DNA of 23,745 nucleotides from Chara braunii (Eukaryota > Streptophyta > Charophyceae > Charales > Characeae): positions 1,280,932-1,304,676 of the forward strand of contig BFEA01000425.1 in NCBI GenBank assembly GCA_003427395.1, in the 5' to 3' direction. The position numbers and the translations under genes were made by a program. Below are positions 15,840 to 23,745 of the stretch, piece after piece (within the stretch, counting starts at the first letter, position 1; every line of letters begins with the position of its first letter). The notes under the pieces are model-generated. The model ran no database searches. It saw only the letters and a program-made list of their open reading frames with translations, and was not told where the DNA came from.

Positions 15840-16575
15840 CAGCATTCTGCCGCTATTACCATCATCATCATTTTGTCACCCTTAGATATTGCTGTTCAAG
15901 GCCTGGTTTGCCTCTCACATCAGTAGGTGAGTTTGGTCGTCATCACCAGTACCAGCATCTTTAGAACACTGTTCATCGCCATCTGAAAATCCAAAAAAAA
16001 AAAAAAAAAAACTCTCATCTACCTTTTCTCTCCACCATAACTTTCTGGAATTTCTTGCTCTGATGGATGTGCTTCAGTCGGGATAGGGCTTCTGTGGTCA
16101 CGGTTGGGACTTTTTGGGGAAAGGGGGGGGGTGGTAATTGGAGAGCCTTACTCTACAGGGGCGCTGCAAGGTGGGTGGCGGTCGCCCTGTCGGGGGTGAG
16201 GCGGATTTGTGGTTTGTCCTTGTCTGGGGCCGGGGGGGGGAGAGTTGGTCGCCTTCAACCCCGGCGGGGGCAGATAGGAGCAAGGGGAGGGCGAAGGTAT
16301 CCTCTAGGAGGGAATTGGCTGCCTTTGCAGAGAGGGGGGGGAGGGGGGATGTTCCAGGCTGGGGCCGCGGAGGTTATGCTCGGAGGTGGCAGCATGGGAC
16401 AGGGGTAGGGGGAAGTGTCTTTGCGCGGAGACTTTCGGAAGCTTCTTGGATCGGATTTCTTCTGTTATGCCTGGTAGTTTGAAGAATTACTCAGGCCTCT
16501 GAGGGTCTGCCGGTGGGTTGTACGAAGCTGCACTGGATTTCGGCTGTCATATTCAGGATCCGTGGTTGTCCAATG
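15840..16575 (+). other. G-rich, gene-free stretch with G-quadruplex-type runs
   Basis: No gene recognised. From 16080 the plus strand is markedly G-rich, with clustered runs at 16106-16134, 16228-16240 and 16331-16350 that fit a G-quadruplex pattern. The A19 run at 15993-16011 has no recognised element beside it. Confidence 0.6.
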
Positions 16576-16577
16576 CC

Positions 16578-16790
16578 AGAACGACGCTGGCCGGAGCCGG
16601 GGTGATGCCCTGTAACTTGCCGAGGGTGAGGGCATGAGGCCGGGTAGACAGATCTGGGGGTGCTATGAGGGGGGCATCCTAAAGGACAGCTGGGGGTTAC
16701 TGACACAGAACGACACTGGCCGGAGCTGGAGTGAGTCGCGCTGCTCTGTAACCTAGCAGTAAGGGGGCGTGAGGCCTGGTAGAGTTTGTC
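16578..16790 (+). repeat. Imperfect ~130-bp tandem duplication
   Basis: gaacgac(g/a)ctggccggag … ccctgtaac/ctctgtaacc … gtgaggcc-ggtaga recurs at 16578-16660 and 16708-16790 with moderate divergence. Related phrases occur at 16487-16555 and 16795-16890, suggesting an old tandem family. Confidence 0.6.
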
Positions 16791-16902
16791 AAAGAATAAG
16801 TCAGTTTCGGTGAGCTTTGTTAGGATCTGTTGGTAATACCTTAGATACTTGAGTGTTTTTGGAAAACTGCTGTGGATTTCAGGAGAGTTTGTCAGGGATA
16901 TT

Positions 16903-16992
16903 AATCATCATCATCATCATCATCATCGTAACCACCATCATCACCATTACCATCATTTCATAGAACCATCATTAGCATCACCGTCATCATAA
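16903..16992. repeat. Second ATC microsatellite
   Basis: (ATC)8 at 16903-16929 followed by degenerate ccatcatcaccattaccatc-type repeats. Confidence 0.9.
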
Positions 16993-16996
16993 TATG

Positions 16997-17117
16997 AGGG
17001 ACGCTGAGCCCGGTTCTCAGCATGTTCGGTTCGGTTACTCCGGGTAGACTGTGAGGACCCCGGCCTCAATCTTCATTTTGAATAAAAAATTGTTTCAAAA
17101 AAAAAAAAAAAAAAAAA
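16997..17117 (+). mobile_element. Family B element, long-linker variant with A21 tail
   Basis: GGGAC, GCTGAG, loop CCCGGTT, CTCAGC (hairpin 1), but hairpin 2 is replaced by ttactccgggtagactgtga, ggaccccggcctca and ~40 nt, then A21 (17097-17117). The same variant is at 23664-23740. So the first hairpin is the shared module and the sequence after it varies. Confidence 0.7.
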
Positions 17118-17119
17118 GA

Positions 17120-17215
17120 AAGGCCAAGCACGAGATTACAAAAAAAAAGAAAAAAGAGAGAGAGCATTTCTGGCCACGGTCGCGATGCCTCGGCCACGTC
17201 CGAGATAGAAGGGGG
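17120..17215 (+). repeat. Family F1 repeat, second copy
   Basis: Matches 13861-13955 through the A/G-rich middle and the gatgcctcggccacgtccga block, close to base for base. Confidence 0.75.
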
Positions 17216-17527
17216 GAAAAAAAAAAAAAAAGAGAGAAAAACTAGGCTACCTGAGTGGCCCGGGGTCACTTGCCCGGCCGGGCCAAAAAAATAAAAATAA
17301 AAAAATGATTTTTAGTTTTTAATTGTTATTTTAATTTTGGTGAAGAATTTCGATGTGACCCTGAGGCAAAAGTTGTTCAATTTATTTTTCTGCATAACAT
17401 AGTTTTTTTTCGGATTTTTTGGATGTTTTTGTGTTTTTTTTTTTGCTGGGACCTCCTTGCACGGGCTGGCCACCCGGGACCCGGGCGGCCCGGCTGGTAG
17501 CCTAGGAAAAAAAGAAAAAAAAAAGAA
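17216..17527. other. AT-rich unassigned stretch
   Basis: Contains an imperfect GGCCCGG/CCGGGCC hairpin (17257-17284), a second GC cluster near 17468-17495 and AT-rich DNA between. No gene recognised. Confidence 0.4.
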
Positions 17528-17589
17528 AAGAGGCCACATGCAGGACTGACTGCAGTTGCAAACTCCGCCTTGCTACTTTTCTGCATGTC
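17528..17589 (+). repeat. Family F2 repeat, second copy
   Basis: gaggccacatgcaggactga … cttttctgcatgt matches 13990-14051. The ACATGCAG and CTGCATGT ends are complementary. Confidence 0.75.
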
Positions 17590-17617
17590 AAGAGTTTCGT
17601 CTGGATGTCCAGTTGAT

Positions 17618-17690
17618 GTAACTCAGTGGTTAGAGCACCAGTTGGAAATGCACATTGTGATATGAGGTTGTGAGTTCAAAACTCAATTGC
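17618..17690 (+). repeat. tRNA-like sequence (SINE head)
   Basis: A-box-like TAACTCAGTGGTTAGAGC (17629-17646 region) and B-box-like GAGTTCAAAACTC (17672-17684). The acceptor arms do not close, so it is called tRNA-like and not a tRNA gene. Confidence 0.5.
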
Positions 17691-17775
17691 AGCCTTGCGC
17701 ATGGACACGGGCAGGGCGTTAGAATGAAGCACGGCTGGACACACGTTCCCTTGGGCTGATGCACGATAAGCTTAC

Positions 17776-18284
17776 ACAAACCTTATACAGACACTGCCTG
17801 CAAACCACCCAAGGGTTGTCCATGGTGTTGTATGTCGGGTCTTCATGTGGGTTGCTTGTGGCTGTTGCCAGCCTGGCATATCACACACAGGGGGTGTTTG
17901 CTGTTGTATCTCAAATGGTAGAGTCTTCAGGTCACATGTCATAGATCACGGGTTCGAGTCTGGCTTGGGACTTTGGGGGGTGTTCTTGTCCAGCTTGGCC
18001 TTTCATTTCTTCAAAAGGAACACATAATATTATACAAACCTTATGCAGACACTGCCTGCACACCACCCAAGGGTTGTCCATGGTGTTGTATGTCGGGTCT
18101 TCATGTGGGTTGCTTGTGGCTGTTGCCAGCCTGGCATATCACACACAGGGGGCGTTTGCTATTGTAGCTCAAATGGTAGAGTCTTCAGGTCACATGTCAT
18201 AGATCACGGGTTCGAGTCTGGCTTGGGACTTTGGGGGGGGTTCTTGTCCAGCTTGGCCTTTCATTTCTTCAAAAGGAACACATA
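17776..18284 (+). repeat. 251-bp tandem duplication containing tRNA-like SINE heads
   Basis: Units 17776-18026 and 18034-18284 differ at only a handful of positions; a 7-bp spacer (atattat) lies between. Each holds an A-box-like TAKCTCAAATGGTAGAG and a B-box GGTTCGAGTC (17951-17960; 18209-18218). The A-box is intact in unit 2 (TAGCTC) and altered in unit 1 (TATCTC). No poly(A) tail; the shared 3' end is cttcaaaaggaacacata. It may be a dimer of a tRNA-derived SINE or a segmental duplication. Confidence 0.8.
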
Positions 18285-18308
18285 GTTCCCTCTACATAGT
18301 ACTGCACA

Positions 18309-18430
18309 TATCCGGCCTTTGGGCACATACATCTCGCTAGTATACAGTTACACAGAGCACACAGCCTTCGGGCAGATACCAAACACATGGCCCTATGGGC
18401 TCATACAAACATACATAGCCTCTGGGCACA
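18309..18430. repeat. Degenerate ~40-bp tandem repeat, gcct-tgggcacatacat
   Basis: Four or so imperfect units (ggcctttgggcacatacatc, agccttcgggcagatacc, ggccctatgggctcatacaa, agcctctgggcacatacaca). Confidence 0.6.
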
Positions 18431-18765
18431 TACACATACACACAACTACGATACTGGGCCGGGGGGGTCTGGCTGGGGGGGTCTACCAGGTATATGACGG
18501 GGTCTACTCACGCATGGCTTAGCTCTAGGGTACGGTAGGGATATAAGTCGCTCCGTCTAGTCTGAGTTCCACCTAGCCTTGGGTACGCTAGGGGAAGGAC
18601 AGTAGGATGTGTCCGTGGGCGCTGGCCTGCCTTCCTTAGGTAATCCTGCTGGGTAGACTCTCTGAATTGGCCTGTAGAAGATTGCATGAGCCTGGCGTCT
18701 GAAGTTCCCGTACGGCAAGGTTCGTCCGCTTCCCGCTTCCATCAGGGCTGGCAGGCCGGTGCTTG

Positions 18766-18978
18766 TCACTGCTGTCTGGTCCAAGTTGCCCTCGATACTG
18801 GTACGGTGATGGTCCTGAGTGCTGGTCACACTGAGGTAGGATAGTAGGGACAGGGGGTGCGCTAGGAGTATTAACTGGGGATGGGTAGCGTACGTGGCCT
18901 ATCCTGTCAGGACAACCATTGGCTGTCGCTACCAGCAATCACTGCGGGTCTGGTCCTTGGCCTCTACAACACCCTGGG
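18766..18978. repeat. Dispersed repeat A, copy 3 (~213 bp)
   Basis: Matches 3951-4172 throughout, from gtcactgctgtctggtccaa to ggtccttggcctctacaaca. It lacks the A run seen at this point in the other copies; instead tttttt tracts follow (18983-18997). Confidence 0.8.
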
Positions 18979-19052
18979 GAAACTTTTTTCTTTTTTAACC
19001 CCGAAAATCCTGCCAGGAGAGGTGATACGAGCATCCCCCCCTAGCAGGTTTT

Positions 19053-19114
19053 CTGGTTGCTCCAATCTATTGGTGGGGCGCCACACCTGCTGGAAATAGG
19101 GTCCAGTGTCCCAT
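19053..19114 (-). repeat. Family B core, copy
   Basis: Minus strand: GGGAC, ACTGGA, loop CCCTATT, TCCAGC, AGGTG, then GCGCC … CCAATAGATT GGAGC. It runs on toward a T-rich plus-strand tract (18983-18997), consistent with an old poly(A) tail. Confidence 0.72.
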
Positions 19115-19154
19115 CTTACATCGAACAGATAATATTCAGAGTATTAACTGCGCA

Positions 19155-19264
19155 GGGGTACCGCCTGTCAGCATTGAATCAGATCCGTACTGGACTCCCA
19201 AAAGGCAGTTCGGACTTCAAAATGCATTTACAAACTGCTTTCGTGACTGCGCCCTAGTTACCCC
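19155..19264. repeat. Possible diverged family H MITE
   Basis: The right end (gtgactgcgccctagttacccc, with the related cggacttcaaaatgc block before it) resembles the right arm of the MITE at 377-571. The left arm shares little beyond GGGGTA and there is no TA duplication. Confidence 0.35.
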
Positions 19265-19269
19265 CTTTT

Positions 19270-19990
19270 TTTTAAGCCCAGGTTGTTGTAGTGGCCGCTA
19301 ATTGTCCGTAAACCGCTGGAAGGGGTGGATTCTGAGATGCTGTGGGATAGGTGGGGCCAAGTTAGATAGTAAGTGCAAAGGGCAGCCACAGAACATCATT
19401 TGGCATTGTTAGTCTAGTGACTGTAGTGATGATTTTGAACAGCAGGGCTTTGACTTCAACTTGCGGATCTATAACTGCCAGGCCTCGTATTGGATTGCAG
19501 AGCAATTCTGCTGAAAGCCTGGCAACCGGCCCCACTGCAGTGCTTTGAAGTCTGGTGGAAACGCTGCATGCACGCCATGGAAGGGGTGAAAGTAGACGGG
19601 GGTGCAGAGGTATCGAAAATGATCAACAGAGCTATGGGTTGAGTGGGAGAAATGACAGCGAAAGCCGCATTTTTTCACACCGAAAGAAGACATTAAGAAA
19701 TCAACCAATAACTTCTGCTCTGACGGACTGGGGGGGGGGGGCGGAGAAGGGGGATGGATGGCACATGTGGAATGACAAGGGGGAGAGGGAGGGGAGGTCT
19801 CTCCGCGAAAGGACTACACCCTTATATCTCATGATTGGCTGTAGATTGACCCCGAGATACCAGTGAGGCCCAGGATATTTCTCAGACATGTTTCCCCCAC
19901 CCAAGCTGGCGCCGATGTGGTTTGGCCAGGACTCCTAAATAGCAGTTCCCATAGGGAGGGCCCTGCAAGTGTTGCATGCCAGCAAGCACT
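19270..19990. other. Unassigned ~720-bp stretch
   Basis: No gene, RNA or repeat family recognised. A G10 run (19731-19740) is the only distinctive patch. ORFs are short and lack homology I can name. Confidence 0.4.
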
Positions 19991-19997
19991 CCCATCC

Positions 19998-20108
19998 CAC
20001 CGTCTTCCCCTAAACACAACGCACCCTCATTTTGACTTTATCGGGCCGCAAACATACCTTGTGTACGTTCATTTTCAGGGTGCGTTATGTTCGGGGGAAG
20101 ACGGTAGG
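19998..20108. mobile_element. Family E foldback MITE (~110 bp)
   Basis: Left arm ccaccgtcttcccctaaaca, caacgcaccctcatttt and right arm, inverted, accgtcttcccccgaacata, acgcaccctgaaaa pair over ~30 bp with a few mismatches; the loop holds aaacataccttgtgtacg. A second, truncated copy is at 3222-3317. No TSD resolved. Confidence 0.75.
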
Positions 20109-20174
20109 CAGCATTTTGCATCAGTAGAGCTCGGGAATCAGAAATGGTTGTGTGTCTGGTTGACTTGTCACGTA

Positions 20175-20380
20175 GTGGCAGGCGTCCCTGTAGGGATGAA
20201 CAGCCTAGGCACAGCCAACTTTTGCCACTCAAGCATCTCTCATCATGTACTAAACTCATGGTTTTTATTATGTATATGTGGCAGGCGTCCCTGTAGGGAT
20301 GAACAGCCTAGGCACAGCCAACTTTTGCCACTCAAGCATCTCTCATCATGTACTAAACTCATGGCTTTTATTATGTATAT
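20175..20380. repeat. 103-bp tandem duplication, one mismatch
   Basis: Units 20175-20277 and 20278-20380 differ at one position (gttttt versus gctttt). They are head to tail with no spacer. The end runs into a degenerate family B core. Confidence 0.95.
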
Positions 20381-20431
20381 GGGACCCGTTTTCCCACAGG
20401 TGCTGCTCCCCATTGATAGATTAGAGGCATC
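20380..20431 (+). repeat. Family B core, degenerate copy
   Basis: gggacccgttttcccacagg, then tgctgctccccattgataga. The first hairpin has lost its 5' arm; the second is partly preserved. Confidence 0.5.
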
Positions 20432-21480
20432 CCCTGGCCACCTACTGTATTCCCGTGAACATAATGCATATTCTGCATTGTAAATGAATAGACGTCATGT
20501 GCATTATGAAGGAATACAACGCATAATATGTGTGGTTGTGACGAACTGTTTTCTGTAACCGTGCGACTTTCTGCGCGACGCTACTTCGGGGGTTGATCAA
20601 GAGCGTCCAATTGCATGAATGCCCCCGCTTTTGTTTTTGGAAAAGGGATGGTCCCCCGACGGTTGGTAGATGATCGCGCCTTGGCGAGCGCGGAAAATAA
20701 CTGTTGCCATAGCTTCTTTCTTGTCCTGCTGTGAGAAATGGGAATTTTGGTGCGATCGTCGTGCGGGAATATCTTTTTGAATTTTCAACTGATGTCGAGC
20801 CCCCGCGGGCTCTCGGAATTTCTTTTCTCGAATTTCTTTTTGCAATTAGGATTTAGGCTAGGAATTTGGGTGCATCGCAATTTTGCCGATAACTGCACCA
20901 TGCTTCTTGCTTGTGCGTGCTCTACCGCGTCAGGATCTATGCTCTGGCCTTTCCACGCCTTAAATCTCACGTGTAACTGTAATTCTCTTATTGGCAGAGC
21001 ACATATGTAACTGGAATCTCCTCCTTCTTGATATCTTCGATTGCGTCCTTACGCGCGCATATTCTCCCCCCATCCTATTGGCCTAAACGTTGTATGACTG
21101 GATCGATGTGTGGAGTGTGGCTACGTCCCCCACGCCGCGGCCCAGCCATGCAGTTGTAGGCACTTCCTTCCTCCTTCTTCCCTCCCACTCAAGCACAATC
21201 CCAGGTGTCTCACGCAAACGCTCACGCTATAAATTTTGCAAGCGCAATTAACTCGCTCTTTATGAATTTTGGAGTTAGCGCGGTCAAGAGGATCGGCTAA
21301 CGGGCAAGACCAGGAAGGTGAGTAGAGAGAGTTGGGCGATCCGATGAGCTAGTGCTGGGTATGCAGGGTTGACGTGTGGCCGTGAAGGACTGTGACACAC
21401 GGGTGAACCTGGCTTGCATGTTCAGACTAAGCAGGGTGACAACTCGGTGTAGGTACGAGGCGAGGGACTGCCCGCATCGG
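20432..21480. other. Unassigned ~1.05-kb stretch
   Basis: No coding or RNA gene recognised. A CCTATTGG at 21074-21081 and ctataaatt at 21228-21236 have promoter-like words but too wide a spacing and no downstream gene. Confidence 0.4.
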
Positions 21481-21487
21481 GATGGTG

Positions 21488-21489
<2 letters not shown>

Positions 21490-21551
<62 letters not shown>
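21490..21551. repeat. (GA)31 microsatellite
   Basis: Uninterrupted AG dinucleotides, about 31 units. Confidence 0.97.
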
Positions 21552-21552
<1 letters not shown>

Positions 21553-21577
21553 GGGATGTGTTTGAAAAGTACTTTTC

Positions 21578-21870
21578 GTCGATTCTTTTCAGTAATTTTG
21601 ATACATGGCGCAAGACATACATGGACTGGACGCTGAGGATCAATCAACCATCACAATTACTTTCATGTGTCGATTCGTTTCAGTAATTTTGATGTGTGAT
21701 TCTCCGGTGGTCAGAAGACATACATGGACTGTACGCTGAGGATCAATCAACCAAGTTAACAATTCAAACATAGAAAGGACCGGGCGAGGAAGAGAATCAC
21801 ACATCACTCCATAAGGAAAAGAGAAATCCGAGAGTAATCGATCATGTATCAAAATTACTGAAAACGGGAG
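21578..21870. repeat. Tandem and inverted repeats, ttttcagtaattttgat unit
   Basis: Unit 1 (21578-21650) and unit 2 (21668-21753) share gtcgatt-(c/g)tttcagtaa and gacatacatggact-gacgctgaggatcaatcaacca. An inverted copy of the first phrase lies at 21845-21866 (tgtatcaaaattactgaaaa). Confidence 0.75.
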
Positions 21871-21899
21871 AGAATCACACATGAAAACGGGCATGGAAG

Positions 21900-22440
21900 A
21901 ATCGGCGGGATAGTGACGTCGATCTAATTAGTGACGTGTGCGGGGTGGATTAAGGAGATTTCTACTATCCCTATCTACCATCCTGTGAAACCACACCCAA
22001 AGGAATGGGCTTGGAAAAATCGGCGGGGGAAGAAGACCAGGTTGAGCTTGACTTTCCCTGTGTGAGAGGTGAAGGGTCCCGATGGTTCCAATGGTCGTCG
22101 ACGCAATGTGATTTTTGCTCAGTGCTCTGAGTGTCAACGCGCATGAATGGATTGGCGAGATACCCCGCCCCTATCTACTATCCTGCGAAACTACAGCCAA
22201 GGGAATGAGCTTGGAAGAGATGGCAAGAAAGGAAGACTAATGCCTCATCATCTAGTTAGTGACGGGCGTGAACGGATTAATGAGACACTGTCCCTATCTA
22301 TCACATTCAAGAGAACGGGCTAATGTCCGTCACATGATTAGTGACGCGCGTGAATAGACTGACAAGATTCCCACTGTCCCTATCTACCATCCTGGGAAAT
22401 CACAAACTAAAGGAACGACCTTGCGAGAATCAGCGGGGAA
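21900..22440. repeat. Satellite-like ~200-bp repeats
   Basis: The phrase ccctatctac(c/t)atcctg with gaaa recurs at 21969-21990, 22169-22190 and 22377-22398, and tagtgacg-g-gtgaat-gatt at 21931, 22257 and 22341, with aatcggcgggg-aagaag following two of them. Imperfect period is about 200 bp, with a shortened unit at 22251-22330. No coding signal. Confidence 0.7.
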
Positions 22441-22571
22441 AGAAGCCTTGTGGAGCTTGACTGCGGTTCGACTCTGCGAAGTGATTTCAGAGTTGCGGAA
22501 CGTGCGAAAGCGCAGACAGGGGAATCCGCCCGTTTAACCAAAACAAAGCATCACGATGATTCCAACGGAAG

Positions 22572-22706
22572 TCGACGCAATGTGTTCTCTGCTCAGTGTT
22601 CTGCATGTTGAAGTAATCGACGCAATGTGTTCTCTGCTCAGTGTTCTGCATGTTGAAGTAATCGACGCAATGTGTTCTCTGCTCAGTGTTCTGCATCTCG
22701 AAGTAA
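22572..22706. repeat. 45-bp x3 tandem repeat
   Basis: Three units from tcgacgcaatgtgttctctg, starting 22572, 22617 and 22662; units 1 and 2 are identical, the third differs near its end. A diverged relative is at 22099-22140. As 45 is a multiple of three, both strands are open through it: the minus ORF 22487-22867 has a 15-residue repeat (MQNTEQRTHCVDYFN). I see no other support for a gene. Confidence 0.9.
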
Positions 22707-23660
22707 AAGGGATCAACCAAACGTGGGGGAAACGAGCACAAGGTAACGCTGTATCTTCCAAGTTCCCGCAGGAGATCCCTCGTTGATTGCTGAGCGCACG
22801 ACGCCGCAGCCCTCTGAGGGCACAGAGACTTATAGAGAATCTTTCCGAGTTCTGGCTGCTGGTTCATTCTCGTTCTCTCGGGATCGGGCGCACGCCGCTC
22901 CGAGAAGAAATGAAGACTACCATCATTACTTCATCTCACTCATCTGATGAGTGACCACTCTCACGCAGATGAGGATGCTGGTATTGGGTTGCTGAATTCC
23001 GCGCTGCCGAGCGCTTGCTGACTGGATCGCCGAAACTGTTTAATGAGATGATTTGTTGAAATTTCTAAGTTGCGCATATCCGGTCTTGCGTCTCTCCGGA
23101 CTCAAGTGCGGGTTCGTGTGGTCTTACAACAGATGCAGTTTGGACTCAGCTGAGGATTCAAGTTCAGACCCGGAATCAGAGCAAGGATTCAGGCCGCGGA
23201 TGCAGACCCAAGACGTTCAGACCCGACAGAGGACACAGACCTGGTCGAAGACCCAACCTCAGCCAAACCCCTGACCGGCAGAAGCTCAGATTCATACGGA
23301 TTTGGGAGATTCTATAAACTTGGGAAGGTGCAGTTTTCAAACAACGGTTCAGCGGCAGCGACCAATGGCAATCAGATACACAGTCAGGTGGCCAGCACTG
23401 GGATCCGGACTCAAGAGTAACTAAAGCAACTGCGAATTCCGTACCAAGGGGGGGGGATGAGTGAGCGGCGAACTTCTACAGACCCAGAAGAATCTGGGTA
23501 GGATATCGGCCGACCCAGATTCCGAGGAGTCTCAACTGGTCATCTACCGCCGCGAACTGAGAAAAGCCTCCACAGAATTGTGAATCAGACGGATCAGAAA
23601 AAAACTTATTAGATCCGTAAGTCATATCATCAACACGATTTCCTTTTATGTTGTCATTTA
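22707..23660. other. Unassigned ~950-bp stretch
   Basis: No gene recognised. A perfect hairpin CACTCATC-T-GATGAGTG lies at 22937-22953 and a G9 run near 23449. A short Gln/Thr/Pro-rich ORF (23053-23274) has no known relatives that I recognise. Confidence 0.4.
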
Positions 23661-23663
23661 AGG

Positions 23664-23745
23664 GACGCTGAGCCCGGTTCTCAGCCAGAGTCGTGCGACC
23701 ACTCCGGGTAGACTGTGAGGACCCCGGCCTCAGCTTTTTCATTGA
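23664..23745 (+). repeat. Family B element, long-linker variant (cut by window end)
   Basis: GGGAC, GCTGAG, loop CCCGGTT, CTCAGC, then a linker and actccgggtagactgtgagg, accccggcctca as at 16997-17117. The tail lies beyond the window. Confidence 0.7.

Noticed and set aside
16067-16408. Gly-rich ORF in the G-rich stretch
   Set aside because: Follows from G-run composition; no domain, and the other frames are equally open.
17903-18233. True tRNA genes
   Set aside because: A- and B-box-like words are present but acceptor and T stems do not close into a cloverleaf; better explained as SINE heads.
19863-20483. 206-codon ORF across family E and the 103-bp duplication
   Set aside because: It reads through a MITE and a non-triplet tandem duplication; no homology recognised.
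21074-21236. CCAAT and TATA words as a promoter
   Set aside because: About 150 bases apart and without a downstream coding or RNA gene.
21380-21485. Structured RNA such as a riboswitch or 5S rRNA before the GA repeat
   Set aside because: Words like gaacctggct and aagcagggtg are suggestive, but no conserved core of either RNA could be matched.
22920-23035. Hammerhead ribozyme (CTGATGAG at 22943-22950 and GAAAC near 23031)
   Set aside because: The two core pieces are ~80 nt apart without a convincing stem II, and no proper cleavage-site triplet and stem I were found.

Overview
The window looks like repeat-rich, gene-poor DNA from a draft eukaryotic nuclear genome (one unresolved base, n, at 5195). 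No intact protein gene, rRNA gene or CRISPR array is visible. The only clear protein homology is to non-LTR retrotransposon (LINE) reverse transcriptase with the C-terminal zinc-knuckle region (zf-RVT type) common in plant LINEs. Together with a plant-like U2 snRNA retrocopy this suggests the green lineage (plant, bryophyte or streptophyte alga). The taxon cannot be fixed from sequence alone. About nineteen A or T runs of 15 nt or more, many next to short direct repeats, show heavy poly(A)-primed retroposition.

Layout. 1-575: GC-rich minisatellite, then a TA-flanked foldback MITE. 580-2065: dispersed repeat A copy 1, an 11-bp minisatellite and a 5'-truncated LINE on the minus strand (LINE-1) that carries a 65-nt insertion with 13-bp target-site duplication (TSD). 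2066-5770: a thicket of foldback elements, tRNA-like SINE pieces, a 446-bp retroposon with 14-bp TSD, and several copies of a short structured core (family B). 5781-9460: a second, longer but dead LINE on the plus strand (LINE-2). 9466-12304: two related TIR elements with 3-bp TSDs, between them a U2 snRNA retropseudogene with 16-bp TSD and two more family B copies. 12305-14125: unassigned DNA, a cluster of ~105-bp foldback elements (family D) and family F repeats. 14590-15830: a large ATC-repeat block with ~304-bp higher-order units. 16080-16790: G-rich strand with repeats. 16997-18980: family B and F copies, tRNA-like sequences in a 251-bp tandem duplication, and repeat A copy 3. 19150-23745: small MITEs, a near-perfect 103-bp tandem duplication, a GA microsatellite, ~200-bp satellite-like repeats, a 45-bp x3 array and a last family B copy.

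How the parts relate. LINE-1 and LINE-2 are relatives and represent the kind of machinery able to mobilise the poly(A)-tailed passengers here (U2 copy, family B fragments, repeat A unit, even a poly(A)-only insertion). The most interesting signal is family B: eleven dispersed traces of a short sequence whose first hairpin keeps a 6-bp stem and 7-nt loop through compensating base changes. This suggests a selected RNA structure, perhaps the recognition tail or head of an undescribed SINE family.
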